From Lysobacterales bacterium (GTDB lineage: Bacteria > Pseudomonadota > Gammaproteobacteria > Xanthomonadales > Ahniellaceae): 64,000 nt of DNA. Positions 18,317 through 26,068 of this stretch are shown piece by piece. The translations under genes were made by a program, and so were the position numbers. The stretch spans positions 124,001 through 188,000 of the forward strand of contig JADJCM010000001.1 in the NCBI GenBank assembly GCA_016703225.1. Reading direction: 5' to 3'. Position 1 is the stretch's first letter. Each line of letters opens with the position of its first letter. The notes beneath the pieces were generated by a model. That model did not search any database and had not been told where the DNA came from. It saw only the letters and a list, made by a program, of their open reading frames with translations.

Positions 18317-19231
18317 ATGAGCGGGCGATATATCGATGCGCAGGACAAGCCGCGCGCGGGCGTGATCCTGCGCGACGCTATCGTGGCCGTGGTGGTGCTG
18401 ATGCTCATCAGCTGGCTGTGGCCGCTGCGCACGGTGCCGACCGGTCATCGTGGCGTCGTCACCATCGGCGGCGCGATCGGCGATATCAAGTCGGAAGGCT
18501 TCATGCTGCTGTGGCCTTGGCAGAAGCTGAGCATCTTCAACATCCGCGCCGAGCAGGCCGCGGTCGAAGATGCGGATGGCAGCACCAAGGACACGCAGCC
18601 GGTGAAGGTGTCGCTGACCGTGCGTTATTCGATCCAGGTCGACAAGGTCGCCGAGGTGTTCGAGAAGTACAGCCGCGACGGCGACCTGTCGTCGTATGTG
18701 CAGACGGCGACGCAGGAAGTGTTCAAGGCGGTCACCGCGAGATACACCGCGCCCGACCTGATCGCGAAGCGCAGCCAGGTTTCGGCCGACATCGTCGAGG
18801 GCCTGCGCCTCAAGCTCGCGCAGTACGGCGCCCAGGTGATCAATGTCGACATGCGCAACTTCGCGTTCTCGCCCGACTACATGGCGGCGATCTCGCAGAA
18901 GGTCACCCAGGAGCAGCTGCGCCTCGCCGCCGAGAACAAGCTGCTGACCGTGCAAGCCGAGCAGAAGCAGAAGGTCGCGATCGCGGAGGCCGAGGCGGCG
19001 GCGCTGAAGGCACAGGCCGATGGCCAGGCCTATGCGAACCTCAAGCTCGCCACCGCCCAGGCCGACGCGCTCAAGGTTCAGAACGCCGCCCTGGCCGAGA
19101 ACAAGGACGTACTCGAGCTGCGCCGCATCGAGGTCGAGCGCATCAAGGCCGAAAAATGGGATGGTGCCCTGCCGACCGCGATCTACGCCGGCGCGCCGAT
19201 TCCGTTCTTCAATCCGGAGACCAGAAAGTAG
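18317..19231 (+). CDS. SPFH/Band 7 (prohibitin-like) membrane protein
   Basis: A 304-residue protein with one N-terminal membrane segment (AIVAVVVLMLISWLWPL, about residues 23-39) and a prohibitin-type SPFH domain (VPTGHRGVVTIGGAI ... VRYSIQVDKVAEVFEKY ... ELRLKLAQYGAQVINVDMRN-like). A long helical stretch of Ala/Glu/Gln/Lys-rich heptads follows (about residues 195-265), typical of band-7 oligomerisation. Prohibitin/stomatin-like proteins form large membrane rings that organise membrane domains and often modulate membrane proteases; no protease gene (ftsH, nfeD) is adjacent here. It starts at ATG 18317 after GGAGAAGGCA. Repeats flank it on both sides, between a complete oligopeptidase gene and a relic of another. 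Confidence 0.88.
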   Translation: MSGRYIDAQDKPRAGVILRDAIVAVVVLMLISWLWPLRTVPTGHRGVVTIGGAIGDIKSEGFMLLWPWQKLSIFNIRAEQAAVEDADGSTKDTQPVKVSLTVRYSIQVDKVAEVFEKYSRDGDLSSYVQTATQEVFKAVTARYTAPDLIAKRSQVSADIVEGLRLKLAQYGAQVINVDMRNFAFSPDYMAAISQKVTQEQLRLAAENKLLTVQAEQKQKVAIAEAEAAALKAQADGQAYANLKLATAQADALKVQNAALAENKDVLELRRIEVERIKAEKWDGALPTAIYAGAPIPFFNPETRK

Positions 19232-19303
19232 GCCTGCACATCGAATTTCGATGCGGCGTATTCGCGACGACCGCTCGCCAACGCGATCAACGCCAATCGT
19301 GCG

Positions 19304-19328
19304 ACGGAGCGACCCCGGTCGCTCCTAC
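19304..19328. repeat. Shortened copy of the GTAGGAGCG palindromic repeat
   Basis: ACGGAGCGACCCCGGTCGCT followed by CCTAC: the same palindromic core as the copies at 18025, 18125 and 18216, but lacking the CGACCG extension. It lies between the SPFH gene and the oligopeptidase relic. Confidence 0.7.
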
Positions 19329-19400
19329 CGGCAAGATCGGTAGGCATTCGGATCCTTCGTCCGCGTTGCGCTCGCGGCCCCCATCCGCCTGGGGTTGATG

Positions 19401-19607
19401 GCAGAGCGCGATGATCGCGTGTTCCCGGCGCACAGTTTCAAGTTCGCCGCAGCGATGCAGGCCGCGAATCCGGACGGCAACGCGGCCCTGATCCGCATCG
19501 AGACCCGCGCGGGTCATGGTGCCGGCAAGCCGACCACGATGATCATCGAGGAATACGCCGACATCTATGCGTTCCTCGCGAAGACCTTGCACATCGAGAC
19601 CCACTGA
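19401..19607 (+). pseudogene. C-terminal relic of a second prolyl oligopeptidase gene
   Basis: This segment encodes about 68 residues (AERDDRVFPAHSFKFAAAMQ ... HIETH) nearly identical to the last 68 residues of the intact oligopeptidase; the DNA matches 17779-17987 at over 90 percent by eye, and similarity continues a little past the stop. It keeps the catalytic Asp and His motifs but has no propeller, no GxSxGG nucleophile and no signal peptide, so it cannot be an active enzyme. Differences are mostly silent third positions plus a few conservative replacements, which suggests the parent gene was under selection before truncation. It is either a remnant of a tandem paralogue or a partial duplication carried by the surrounding repeats. 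Confidence 0.85.
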
Positions 19608-19713
19608 GGGCAGGCGGGCGTCGCCGCACAGCGACACCCGCCAATGCGGTTGCTGGAGCGACCCGCGGGTCGCGATGCGCTCCCCATGGCTCAAGATGCT
19701 CGCCCCAGAACGG

Positions 19714-19737
19714 CCACGGCAGCCGCCCCTGCCGTGG
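19714..19737. promoter_or_regulatory. Hairpin upstream of the LhgO-like gene
   Basis: CCACGGCAG and CTGCCGTGG form a perfect 9-bp stem around CCGCCC, 21 bases before the start codon at 19759. It could terminate transcription from upstream or shape the 5-prime leader. Role not known. Confidence 0.4.
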
Positions 19738-19758
19738 CAGCCGCGATAAGCTCGCCGC

Positions 19759-20865
19759 ATGAACACACCAGCGGTGGACATCGACAGCATCGTCATCGGC
19801 GCCGGCGTGGTCGGGCTGGCGGTGGCGCGTGCGCTGGCGCGAGCAGGGCGCGAGGTGTTCGTGCTGGAGGCGGAGGCGCGCGCCGGCGAGGGCATTTCCA
19901 GTCGCAACTCCGGTGTGATCCATGCCGGCCTGTACTACGCGCTCGGCTCGCTCAAGGCGACGCTTTGCGTGCGTGGGCGGCGGCTGCTGTACGAGTTCTG
20001 CGCGCGCCGCGGCGTCAGTCATCGCAAGCTCGGCAAGCTCGTGGTCGCGAGTGACTGGCTCGAAGCCGAATCGCTTCGCGGCGTGCTCGCACGCGCCGAG
20101 GCCAATGGCGTCGAGGGCCTGCGCTATCTGGAGGCCGCCGATGCGACGCGGCTGGAACCGGCGCTGCAGTGCACCGCCGCGATCGAATCGGCCGAGTCCG
20201 GCATCCTCGACGTGCCGGAATACGTGATGGCGCTGGTCGGCGAGATCGAGCAACTCGGTGGCCGTGTGGCCTGCTCGATGCCGGTGACTGCGGTGCACTG
20301 CGCGGATGGCGTGTTCAGCGTCGAGGTCGAAGGCGGCGACCGCGTGCGCTGCCGGCGCCTGGTCAATGCCGCCGGGCTTCGCGCCACGCACGTCGCGCAC
20401 GCAATCGACGCGCTCGCACCGGAGCACGTCCCGCAGCAGCACTACGCCTCCGGCCACTACTACCGCCTGCGCGGACGGGCGCCATGCTCGCGCCTGATCT
20501 ATCCGGTGCCGCAGGCGGCCGGGCTCGGCGTGCATCTCGGCTTCGATCGCGGCGGGCACGTGCACTTCGGCCCGGATACGCGCTGGATCGATGCACCCGA
20601 CTACCACTTCGACGACACCCAGCGCGGCGCTTTCGCAGACTCAATCCAGCGCTGGTGGCCGCAGCTCCGCGACGATCAACTCGAACCCGACTTCGTCGGT
20701 GTGCGCCCCAAGCTCGTCGGCCCCGGCGAACCCAGCGGCGACTTCGTGCTCCAGGACGCCACCAGCCACGGCATCGCGAATCTGGTCAACCTGTTCGGCA
20801 TCGAGTCGCCCGGCCTCACCTCCAGCCTCGCGATCGGCGAGCGGGTGGCCTCCCTGCTGGCTTGA
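19759..20865 (+). CDS. FAD-dependent L-2-hydroxyglutarate oxidase-like oxidoreductase
   Basis: A 368-residue DAO-fold flavoprotein. The N-terminus holds the dinucleotide motif VIGAGVVGLAVARALARAG, an acidic ribose-binding residue in VLEAEARAGEGISSRNSGVIHAG, and the GLYY segment common to the LhgO/L2HGDH group; the C-terminus has the typical GVRPKL and LFGIESPGLTSSLAIGERVA motifs. In characterised relatives FAD oxidises L-2-hydroxyglutarate to 2-oxoglutarate with electrons passed to the membrane quinone pool. The substrate here is inferred from resemblance only; other 2-hydroxyacids or amino acids remain possible. It is followed 68 bases later by the isoaspartyl peptidase gene. Confidence 0.82.
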   Translation: MNTPAVDIDSIVIGAGVVGLAVARALARAGREVFVLEAEARAGEGISSRNSGVIHAGLYYALGSLKATLCVRGRRLLYEFCARRGVSHRKLGKLVVASDWLEAESLRGVLARAEANGVEGLRYLEAADATRLEPALQCTAAIESAESGILDVPEYVMALVGEIEQLGGRVACSMPVTAVHCADGVFSVEVEGGDRVRCRRLVNAAGLRATHVAHAIDALAPEHVPQQHYASGHYYRLRGRAPCSRLIYPVPQAAGLGVHLGFDRGGHVHFGPDTRWIDAPDYHFDDTQRGAFADSIQRWWPQLRDDQLEPDFVGVRPKLVGPGEPSGDFVLQDATSHGIANLVNLFGIESPGLTSSLAIGERVASLLA

Positions 20866-20933
20866 AGCGCGACGCCGCTTGCACCGCGCCGCCGCGCCCG
20901 CGACGATGCGCGCCCCTTTCGCGGCGTTGCGCC

Positions 20934-21887
20934 ATGACCGATTCGATTATCCGATTTGCCCTGCACGGTGGCGCCGGCGTGCTGGACCCGAACTCGTTTC
21001 CCGAGGCGCGTCGGATCGAGGTCGCGCGCACGTTGCGGTCGATCGCGGCGCACGCCTGCGCCGCGCTGCGCGGCGGCGCCTCGGCCGTTGCGGTGGTCGG
21101 CCAGGCGGTCGCCGAACTGGAGGACGCCGAGTTCTTCAACGCCGGCTACGGCGCGGTGCTGAATGCCGACGGCGAGGTCGAACTCGACGCCGCGATCATG
21201 GATGGCCGCGACCGCTCGGCCGGTGCGGTGTGCGCCACGCGCGGACTGCACAATCCGGTGCGCGTTGCCGATGCCGTACGCCGCGATGGCCGCCACGTGC
21301 TGCTGGCCGGCGATGGCGCGCAACGATTCGCGCGGGAGCAGGGTCTTGAGGTCTGCGATCCGGCAGCGCTGATCGTGCCGATCCGCCTCGCGCAATTGCG
21401 CGAGGCGCAGCGCGAGAACCGCATCAGCCTCGACCACGATGAACGCTACGACCTCATCGCGCGCAAGAGCGGCACCGTCGGCGCCGTCGCGCGTGATCGG
21501 CAAGGCCACCTCGCCGCAGCGACCTCCACCGGAGGCATGACCAACAAGCACGTCGGCCGCGTCGGCGACGCACCGCTGATCGGCGCCGGCACCTTCGCCG
21601 ACGACGACAGTTGCGCAGTATCGGCGACCGGCCATGGCGAAGCCTTCATCCGCGCCGTGCTCGCGCACGACTTGCACGCGCGCCTGATCTATCGCGGTCA
21701 GCCGCTCTCCGAAGCAGCCGCTGCTGTGCTGGACAAGGTCGTGCACTTCGGGGGCAGCGGTGGCCTGATCGCGATCGACCGCGAAGGTCGCACCGTGCTG
21801 CCGTTCAACTCGCCCGGCATGTACCGCGCCTGGCTCGAAGGCGACGCCATCCGCGTCGGCATCTACCGCGACGCTGAACCTGCCTGA
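20934..21887 (+). CDS. Isoaspartyl peptidase / plant-type L-asparaginase (Ntn hydrolase)
   Basis: A 317-residue threonine-dependent N-terminal-nucleophile hydrolase. It cleaves itself before a Thr to form alpha and beta subunits, then removes isoaspartyl residues from peptides or hydrolyses asparagine. Visible motifs are FALHGGAGV at the N-terminus, FNAGYGAVLN and DAAIMDGRDRSAGAV in the alpha part, and the autocleavage site KSGTVGAVARD with Thr181 as nucleophile. STGGMTNKHVGRVGDAPLIGAGTFAD and SATGHGEAFIR follow in the beta part. No signal peptide is present, so it is cytoplasmic. The start at 20934 fits the family N-terminus, although the frame is open upstream. Confidence 0.92.
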   Translation: MTDSIIRFALHGGAGVLDPNSFPEARRIEVARTLRSIAAHACAALRGGASAVAVVGQAVAELEDAEFFNAGYGAVLNADGEVELDAAIMDGRDRSAGAVCATRGLHNPVRVADAVRRDGRHVLLAGDGAQRFAREQGLEVCDPAALIVPIRLAQLREAQRENRISLDHDERYDLIARKSGTVGAVARDRQGHLAAATSTGGMTNKHVGRVGDAPLIGAGTFADDDSCAVSATGHGEAFIRAVLAHDLHARLIYRGQPLSEAAAAVLDKVVHFGGSGGLIAIDREGRTVLPFNSPGMYRAWLEGDAIRVGIYRDAEPA

Positions 21888-21962
21888 GCGCTTGACCGGT
21901 GCCGGGTCCGGCATAGACTCGGCCCCGGCACGCATCGTGTCGCCGCGCCCGCAGAGGCCGTC

Positions 21963-22545
21963 ATGAACCGTCTCGGTTTCGCTCTGGCTCCCGCACTGCT
22001 GCTCCTCAACTTGGCGGGCAGCGCGCTCGCCTCCGAACGCGACGCCGCGCCAGCGATGCAGTCGATCACGCTCGCGCAGACCGCGGCGCCGGCACGACCC
22101 GCGTCCACCACCGTCCCGGTGAAGCGCCTTTCGCTGGCCGCCGCGGCGGTAGATGATGGTACGGACAGTGGCGGCATCTGCGCCGTCGAGTGCAAGACCG
22201 GCGTGCAGACGATTCTCGGTCGGCGACGCGCGCAAGCAATGCCAGCCCGCCTTCCGCGTGCCCTGCTACCCCTTCGGCTGTGAACCCGGCACCACGCTGT
22301 GCCGCGCCAGCTGCCAGCTGACCGCGGAATGTGCGCCGGGCGCGGTCTGCGACCAGAAGACGCCCCAGTGCGTGGTCGCGACCTACCACTGCGCCGACGC
22401 CTTTACCGTCGAATCGGCTGGCGGCCAGCCGGCGAGCCGCAGCCCCTACCGTTGTTCGATGGGCAGCTGCCGCGCAACCTGCAACGGCCCGACCGACTGC
22501 GCCGATGGCCACGACTGCGTGGACGGCCGCTGCCGCAAGCCCTGA
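21963..22545 (+). pseudogene. Secreted Cys-rich repeat protein, split by a frameshift
   Basis: The first frame starts at ATG 21963 with a clear signal peptide (MNRLGFALAPALLLLNLAGS ALA) and continues to GGICAVECKTGVQT. After about 22210 the sensible coding switches to the +1 frame (DARKQCQPAFRVPCYPFGCEPG...) and ends at 22545. That part has two related Cys modules, CRASCQLTAECAPGAVC...QC and CRATCNGPTDCADGHDC...RC. Neither frame alone makes sense: one has the signal peptide without the domain, the other the domain without a signal. A one-base insertion (or two-base loss) near 22195-22245 would explain it; a sequencing error is equally possible. The full protein would be about 193 residues, exported and disulfide-rich. 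Function unknown. Confidence 0.72.
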
Positions 22546-22618
22546 GGCGGACGCCATCGCGTTCGGTTCGAGCACCGATCCGCGTTGAGATCAGAACCCT
22601 CACTGCGGAGTCGCCGAC

Positions 22619-23368
22619 TTGCCGATCCAATGCCGTCTGTACTTGTCATTGACGCCGTTGTTGCCGCTGGCGGAGGCGGCCGCCGCCACCTTCTGCGTCG
22701 GCACCGGCGACGAACTTCGCGCTGCGCTGAATGCGGCCAGCGGCAACGGCGAAGACGATCTGATCCGCGTCCGTGCCGGGACTTACAACGCGACGATGAA
22801 CGCGGTTGCGTTCGCCTACTCGTCCAGCGAGGCGAACGCGCTGGTCGTCGAGGGCGGCTGGCAACTTGGCGGAGGTCCCGGCACGTGCGGGGCGCGCATC
22901 GACGACCCGACACTGACCACGCTCGACGGCAGCAACGTACGGAGGGTCCTGCTTGTCTATGGCTTTGCCGGCGCCGGCAATTTCACGCTGCGCAACTTCA
23001 CCGTGCGCAATGGCGTAAGCAGCAGCGGCGCGGGCGGACTGCAAGTCGGCGGCGGCGCGGGTTATGCCAGAGATGTCTTGGTCGAGCGCTTGGTGGTCCA
23101 CTCGAACACCGGCACGATCGGCGGCGGCATGGATGGCGGCAGCGACGGTGGCAGGTTCGTGCTGAGCAACAGCCTGATCCGCGACAACCAGTGCGACAGC
23201 GCTTACTGTGGCGCCGTCCTGACCATCAACGATCACGGCGGCAGCGGCCTGCCGCTGCCTGCACTCGATCTTTCGGGTCTGCCCCGCCTCAACGGCGCGT
23301 TCTACGACATTGGTGCCTACGAATCGCAGGCGCGGCTGTTCGCGGACGGTTTCGAGACCGCGCCCTGA
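22619..23368 (+). CDS. Secreted right-handed beta-helix protein with C-terminal LFADGFE tail
   Basis: A 249-residue exported protein with a signal-like N-terminus (LYLSLTPLLPLAEAAAA). Short repeats resemble parallel beta-helix coils: VRAGTYNATMNAVAF, LVVEGGWQLGGG, NFTLRNFTVRNGVS and RFVLSNSLIRDNQ. The DIGAYE motif that usually closes such helices is followed directly by SQARLFADGFETAP. The same F-x-D-G-F-E tail ends four other proteins in this window. The start is TTG 22619 with GGAG nine bases upstream; no better in-frame start is visible. It is shorter than most helix proteins and may be internally reduced. Role unknown, probably extracellular or surface. Confidence 0.75.
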   Translation: MPIQCRLYLSLTPLLPLAEAAAATFCVGTGDELRAALNAASGNGEDDLIRVRAGTYNATMNAVAFAYSSSEANALVVEGGWQLGGGPGTCGARIDDPTLTTLDGSNVRRVLLVYGFAGAGNFTLRNFTVRNGVSSSGAGGLQVGGGAGYARDVLVERLVVHSNTGTIGGGMDGGSDGGRFVLSNSLIRDNQCDSAYCGAVLTINDHGGSGLPLPALDLSGLPRLNGAFYDIGAYESQARLFADGFETAP

Positions 23369-23460
23369 CGCCGGTCAGGGTGGTGGCATTGGTGGCCGAG
23401 CTGCTACGGCGCTACCCTCGCGCCCTGCGGCGGGTTGCCGCTTGCCCAGAGGACTCCCAA

Positions 23461-23922
23461 GTGAACACTTCCCGAAAGACGCTGTGCCTCGTGCTGGCCT
23501 GCGCCGCGAGCTGGTCCGTCGCCGCCACCGAACCCGAGTCATCGACGCCCGCGAAGGCGGCAGAGCCGACCGCAACCAAGGCGGAACAAGGCATGCGCGC
23601 CTACATCGACCCGGAAACTGGCGCGCTGAGCTCGACGCCAGTGACCGCAGAACAGCAGCAGGCTGCAGAAACTCCTGATCCCGCATTCCGCCAGGACGAC
23701 GCCGGCGTCGCGGTGATCCGCATGCCGGACGGCTCGAAGATGGCGCACCTGAATGGCCGCTTCGAAGTGGCGATGGTGGCCACGGTCGCCGCCGACGGCA
23801 GCATCCAGACCGAGTGCAATGACGTCGAAGCCCATGCCTCGGGCGCGCATTCGCACCCAGCGCCGGCAGCACCGGCAGCGCCGGAAGCCCCCGCCGCCGC
23901 CAATGACGACCCCACCCGATGA
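23461..23922 (+). CDS. Small exported protein paired with metalloprotease (cassette copy 1)
   Basis: A 153-residue protein with a signal peptide (MNTSRKTLCLVLACAASWSVAA), a low-complexity Ala/Pro/Thr/Lys linker, then a conserved block DPETGALSSTPVTAEQQQAA, a beta-rich stretch, DGSIQTEC and a His-rich end (EAHASGAHSHP) before an Ala/Pro tail. I know no named family. The same block order occurs in the product of 35537-35974 (DPKSGALSLHPMTPEQQ ... DGTQVQACGTHAHQ), which also directly precedes a homologous metalloprotease. The Cys/His cluster could bind metal. The start is GTG with AGAGGA upstream. The next gene starts inside its stop codon (ATGA), so translation is coupled. Possible roles are chaperone, trans-acting pro-region or inhibitor; all are inference. 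Confidence 0.75.
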   Translation: MNTSRKTLCLVLACAASWSVAATEPESSTPAKAAEPTATKAEQGMRAYIDPETGALSSTPVTAEQQQAAETPDPAFRQDDAGVAVIRMPDGSKMAHLNGRFEVAMVATVAADGSIQTECNDVEAHASGAHSHPAPAAPAAPEAPAAANDDPTR

Positions 23923-25367
23923 GCGCCGCCATGAAACGACTGATCGCACTCGGCGCATGCGCCGCCCTCGCCAGCAGCACCGTCGGTGCCGCCACCATCA
24001 CCATCGTCAACCTTGACGGCGCCGGGGAAGGCTTCAACGACCCGACGCCGGTCGCAGCACTGCCGAGCAATCCGTTCACCACGCGCGGTGCGCAGCGTCT
24101 GCACGTGTTCCAGACCGCCGCCAACCAGTGGGGCGCGCTGCTGCAGAGCAATATCGAAATCCGCGTGCAGGCGGCGTTCAATCCGCTTACCTGCAGCGGC
24201 ACCAGCGCCACGCTCGGCTCGGCCGGCGCCACCACCGTGCACGCCGACTTCACGAATGCCCCGGTGGCGGGCGTCTGGTATTGCCCCGCACTGGCGAGCT
24301 CGCTCGCCAACAGCGACGTCAACGGCGCCGGCACCAACGACATCAACTCGCAGTTCAACGTCGACATCGACAACGGCACCTGCCTGACCGGCACCACCGG
24401 GTGGTACTACTCGACCGCGGCCTCGGACGCGACGCCGGCCGGGTACATCCCGCTGCTGCCGGTGGTGTTCCATGAACTCGCACACGGGCTCGGCTTCCAG
24501 ACCTTCACCAGCTCCAGCACCGGCGCCTTCTTCAGCGGCACGCCGGCGATCTGGGACACCTTCCTGGCCGATGCCACGAGCGGCACCACCTGGTTCAACA
24601 TGGCCGACAACGCCACCCGCCAGGCTTCCGCAATCAGCGACCCGAACCTGATCTGGAAGGGCCCGAACGTGACCGCGGAACAGGGCAACTTCCTGCTCGG
24701 CGCGCCGATCCTGCGCATCACCGCGCCGGCGGCGATCGTTGGCGACAAGACCGCCCAGGCCGCGGCCTTCGGTTCGTATGCACCGGCCGGCGGGCTTCCC
24801 GGCGAAATCATCGCCGCTGCCGACGGCGCTGGCGCTTCCACGCTGGATGGCTGCGAGGCCTTGACCAATGGCGCGCAAATCTCCGGCAAGATCGCGCTGA
24901 TGGTGCGCGGCAACTGCAACTTCACGGTCAAGGTGAAGAACGCGCAGAACGCCGGGGCGATCGCGGCAGTGATCGACAACAACGCCGCCAGCGGCCTGCC
25001 CGGCATGGGCGGCTCCGACCCCACCGTCACCATTCCCTCGCTCGGCATCTCGCAGGCCGACGGCAATGCCATCCGCGCGCAATTGGCGCTGCCGGTCACC
25101 GTCAACGGCACCCTCACCTACCTGCCGACGCTGGCCGGTACCCAGGTCAGCGGCGGCACCCGTTACGTGCGCATGAACGCGCCGAACCCGGTGCAGCCGG
25201 GTTCATCGGTGTCGCACTGGACCGTCGATACCTTCCCGAACCTGCTGATGGAACCGGCGCTCAACACCAGCATCTTCGACGACGTCGACCTGACCATCCC
25301 GCTGTTCAAGGACATCGGCTGGAACATCGCGGCGCCGGACGCGCTGTTCGGCGACGGCTTCGAGTAA
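23919..25367 (+). CDS. Secreted zinc metalloprotease with PA domain and LFGDGFE tail
   Basis: A 482-residue exported protein. After the signal peptide the mature part begins ATITIVNLDGAGEGFNDPTPV. The zinc site HELAHGLGF (His185, Glu186, His189) marks a metallopeptidase of the HExxHxxG kind; a clear third metzincin His or Asp is not evident directly downstream. A protease-associated (PA) domain is inserted at about residues 268-395 (CEALTNGAQISGKIALMVRG ... NAQNAGAIAAVIDNN). After it come SVSHWTVDTFPNLLMEP and FKDIGWNI, shared with the second copy at 35988-36959. The C-terminus is DALFGDGFE. The start overlaps the upstream small gene; a second in-frame ATG lies at 23931. The substrate is unknown. 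Confidence 0.85.
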   Translation: MSAAMKRLIALGACAALASSTVGAATITIVNLDGAGEGFNDPTPVAALPSNPFTTRGAQRLHVFQTAANQWGALLQSNIEIRVQAAFNPLTCSGTSATLGSAGATTVHADFTNAPVAGVWYCPALASSLANSDVNGAGTNDINSQFNVDIDNGTCLTGTTGWYYSTAASDATPAGYIPLLPVVFHELAHGLGFQTFTSSSTGAFFSGTPAIWDTFLADATSGTTWFNMADNATRQASAISDPNLIWKGPNVTAEQGNFLLGAPILRITAPAAIVGDKTAQAAAFGSYAPAGGLPGEIIAAADGAGASTLDGCEALTNGAQISGKIALMVRGNCNFTVKVKNAQNAGAIAAVIDNNAASGLPGMGGSDPTVTIPSLGISQADGNAIRAQLALPVTVNGTLTYLPTLAGTQVSGGTRYVRMNAPNPVQPGSSVSHWTVDTFPNLLMEPALNTSIFDDVDLTIPLFKDIGWNIAAPDALFGDGFE

Positions 25368-25471
25368 CCCGCAGCGCAGCGGCGCGGCGATGTGGCCGCG
25401 CCGCCGCGCAGGACCGACTTGCCCGGGATCGTCGTGAGCGCCGACAATCGTTCCGCCACCGGAGTCAACCG

Positions 25472-26068
25472 ATGACTGCGCCCTCGGATCCCGACCACGC
25501 AGACGCGCTGCGATCAATGATCGCGGCAATTTCCGACACGCGCCGGATCGGCGAGTCAGACCTGACCGAATGGCTCAGACTCACGCAGTCCGATCTGCGC
25601 CGCATCGCGCACGGCGCGCGCAGCGACACGCGCGCATCGGAAACGCTCTCGACGACGGCACTGATCAACGAAACCTATCTTCGCTTCGCGCAGTCCGATT
25701 CCCGCTTCGCGGATCGCAAGCACTTCCTGGCGACCGCTTCGCGCGCAATGCGCCAGATCCTGCTCGATTACGCGCGCATCCAACGTGCACAAAAACGTGG
25801 CGGCGGCGCCACACACGAGCCCCTGGAAGCCGCGACGCAGGTTGCCGCAGCGCAACCGATCGCCGAAGAGTTGCTGGAGCTGGATTCGGCACTCGAGCAA
25901 CTGGCGGAAGTACTGCCGCGTGCAGCGCGGGTCGTCGAATTGCGTTACTTCTGCGGACTCGACGATCGTGAGACCGGCGAGGTACTCGGCGTCGAGGAAA
26001 GCACCGTCCGTCGCGACTGGCTCAAGGCCCGCGCCTGGCTGCTGATGCATCTGGAAGCGGCCTCGTGA
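25472..26068 (+). CDS. ECF-like RNA polymerase sigma factor
   Basis: A 198-residue sigma-70-like protein of the group usually found next to protein kinases. Region 2 is seen as TALINETYLRFAQSDSRFADRKHFLATASRAMRQILLDYAR (residues about 68-108), and region 4 as LPRAARVVELRYFCGLDDRETGEVLGVEESTVRRDWLKARAWL, with a helix-turn-helix. No anti-sigma factor gene follows; instead a Ser/Thr kinase gene overlaps its stop by four bases (GTGA), suggesting that activity is controlled by phosphorylation, as shown for some kinase-linked ECF groups. GGAG precedes the ATG. Target promoters are unknown; the neighbouring secretome genes are candidates only by position. Confidence 0.9.
   Translation: MTAPSDPDHADALRSMIAAISDTRRIGESDLTEWLRLTQSDLRRIAHGARSDTRASETLSTTALINETYLRFAQSDSRFADRKHFLATASRAMRQILLDYARIQRAQKRGGGATHEPLEAATQVAAAQPIAEELLELDSALEQLAEVLPRAARVVELRYFCGLDDRETGEVLGVEESTVRRDWLKARAWLLMHLEAAS

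Noticed and set aside
19395..19607. Short forward frame as a functional 70-residue gene
   Set aside because: It is the copied end of the oligopeptidase, with no ribosome site and no nucleophile.
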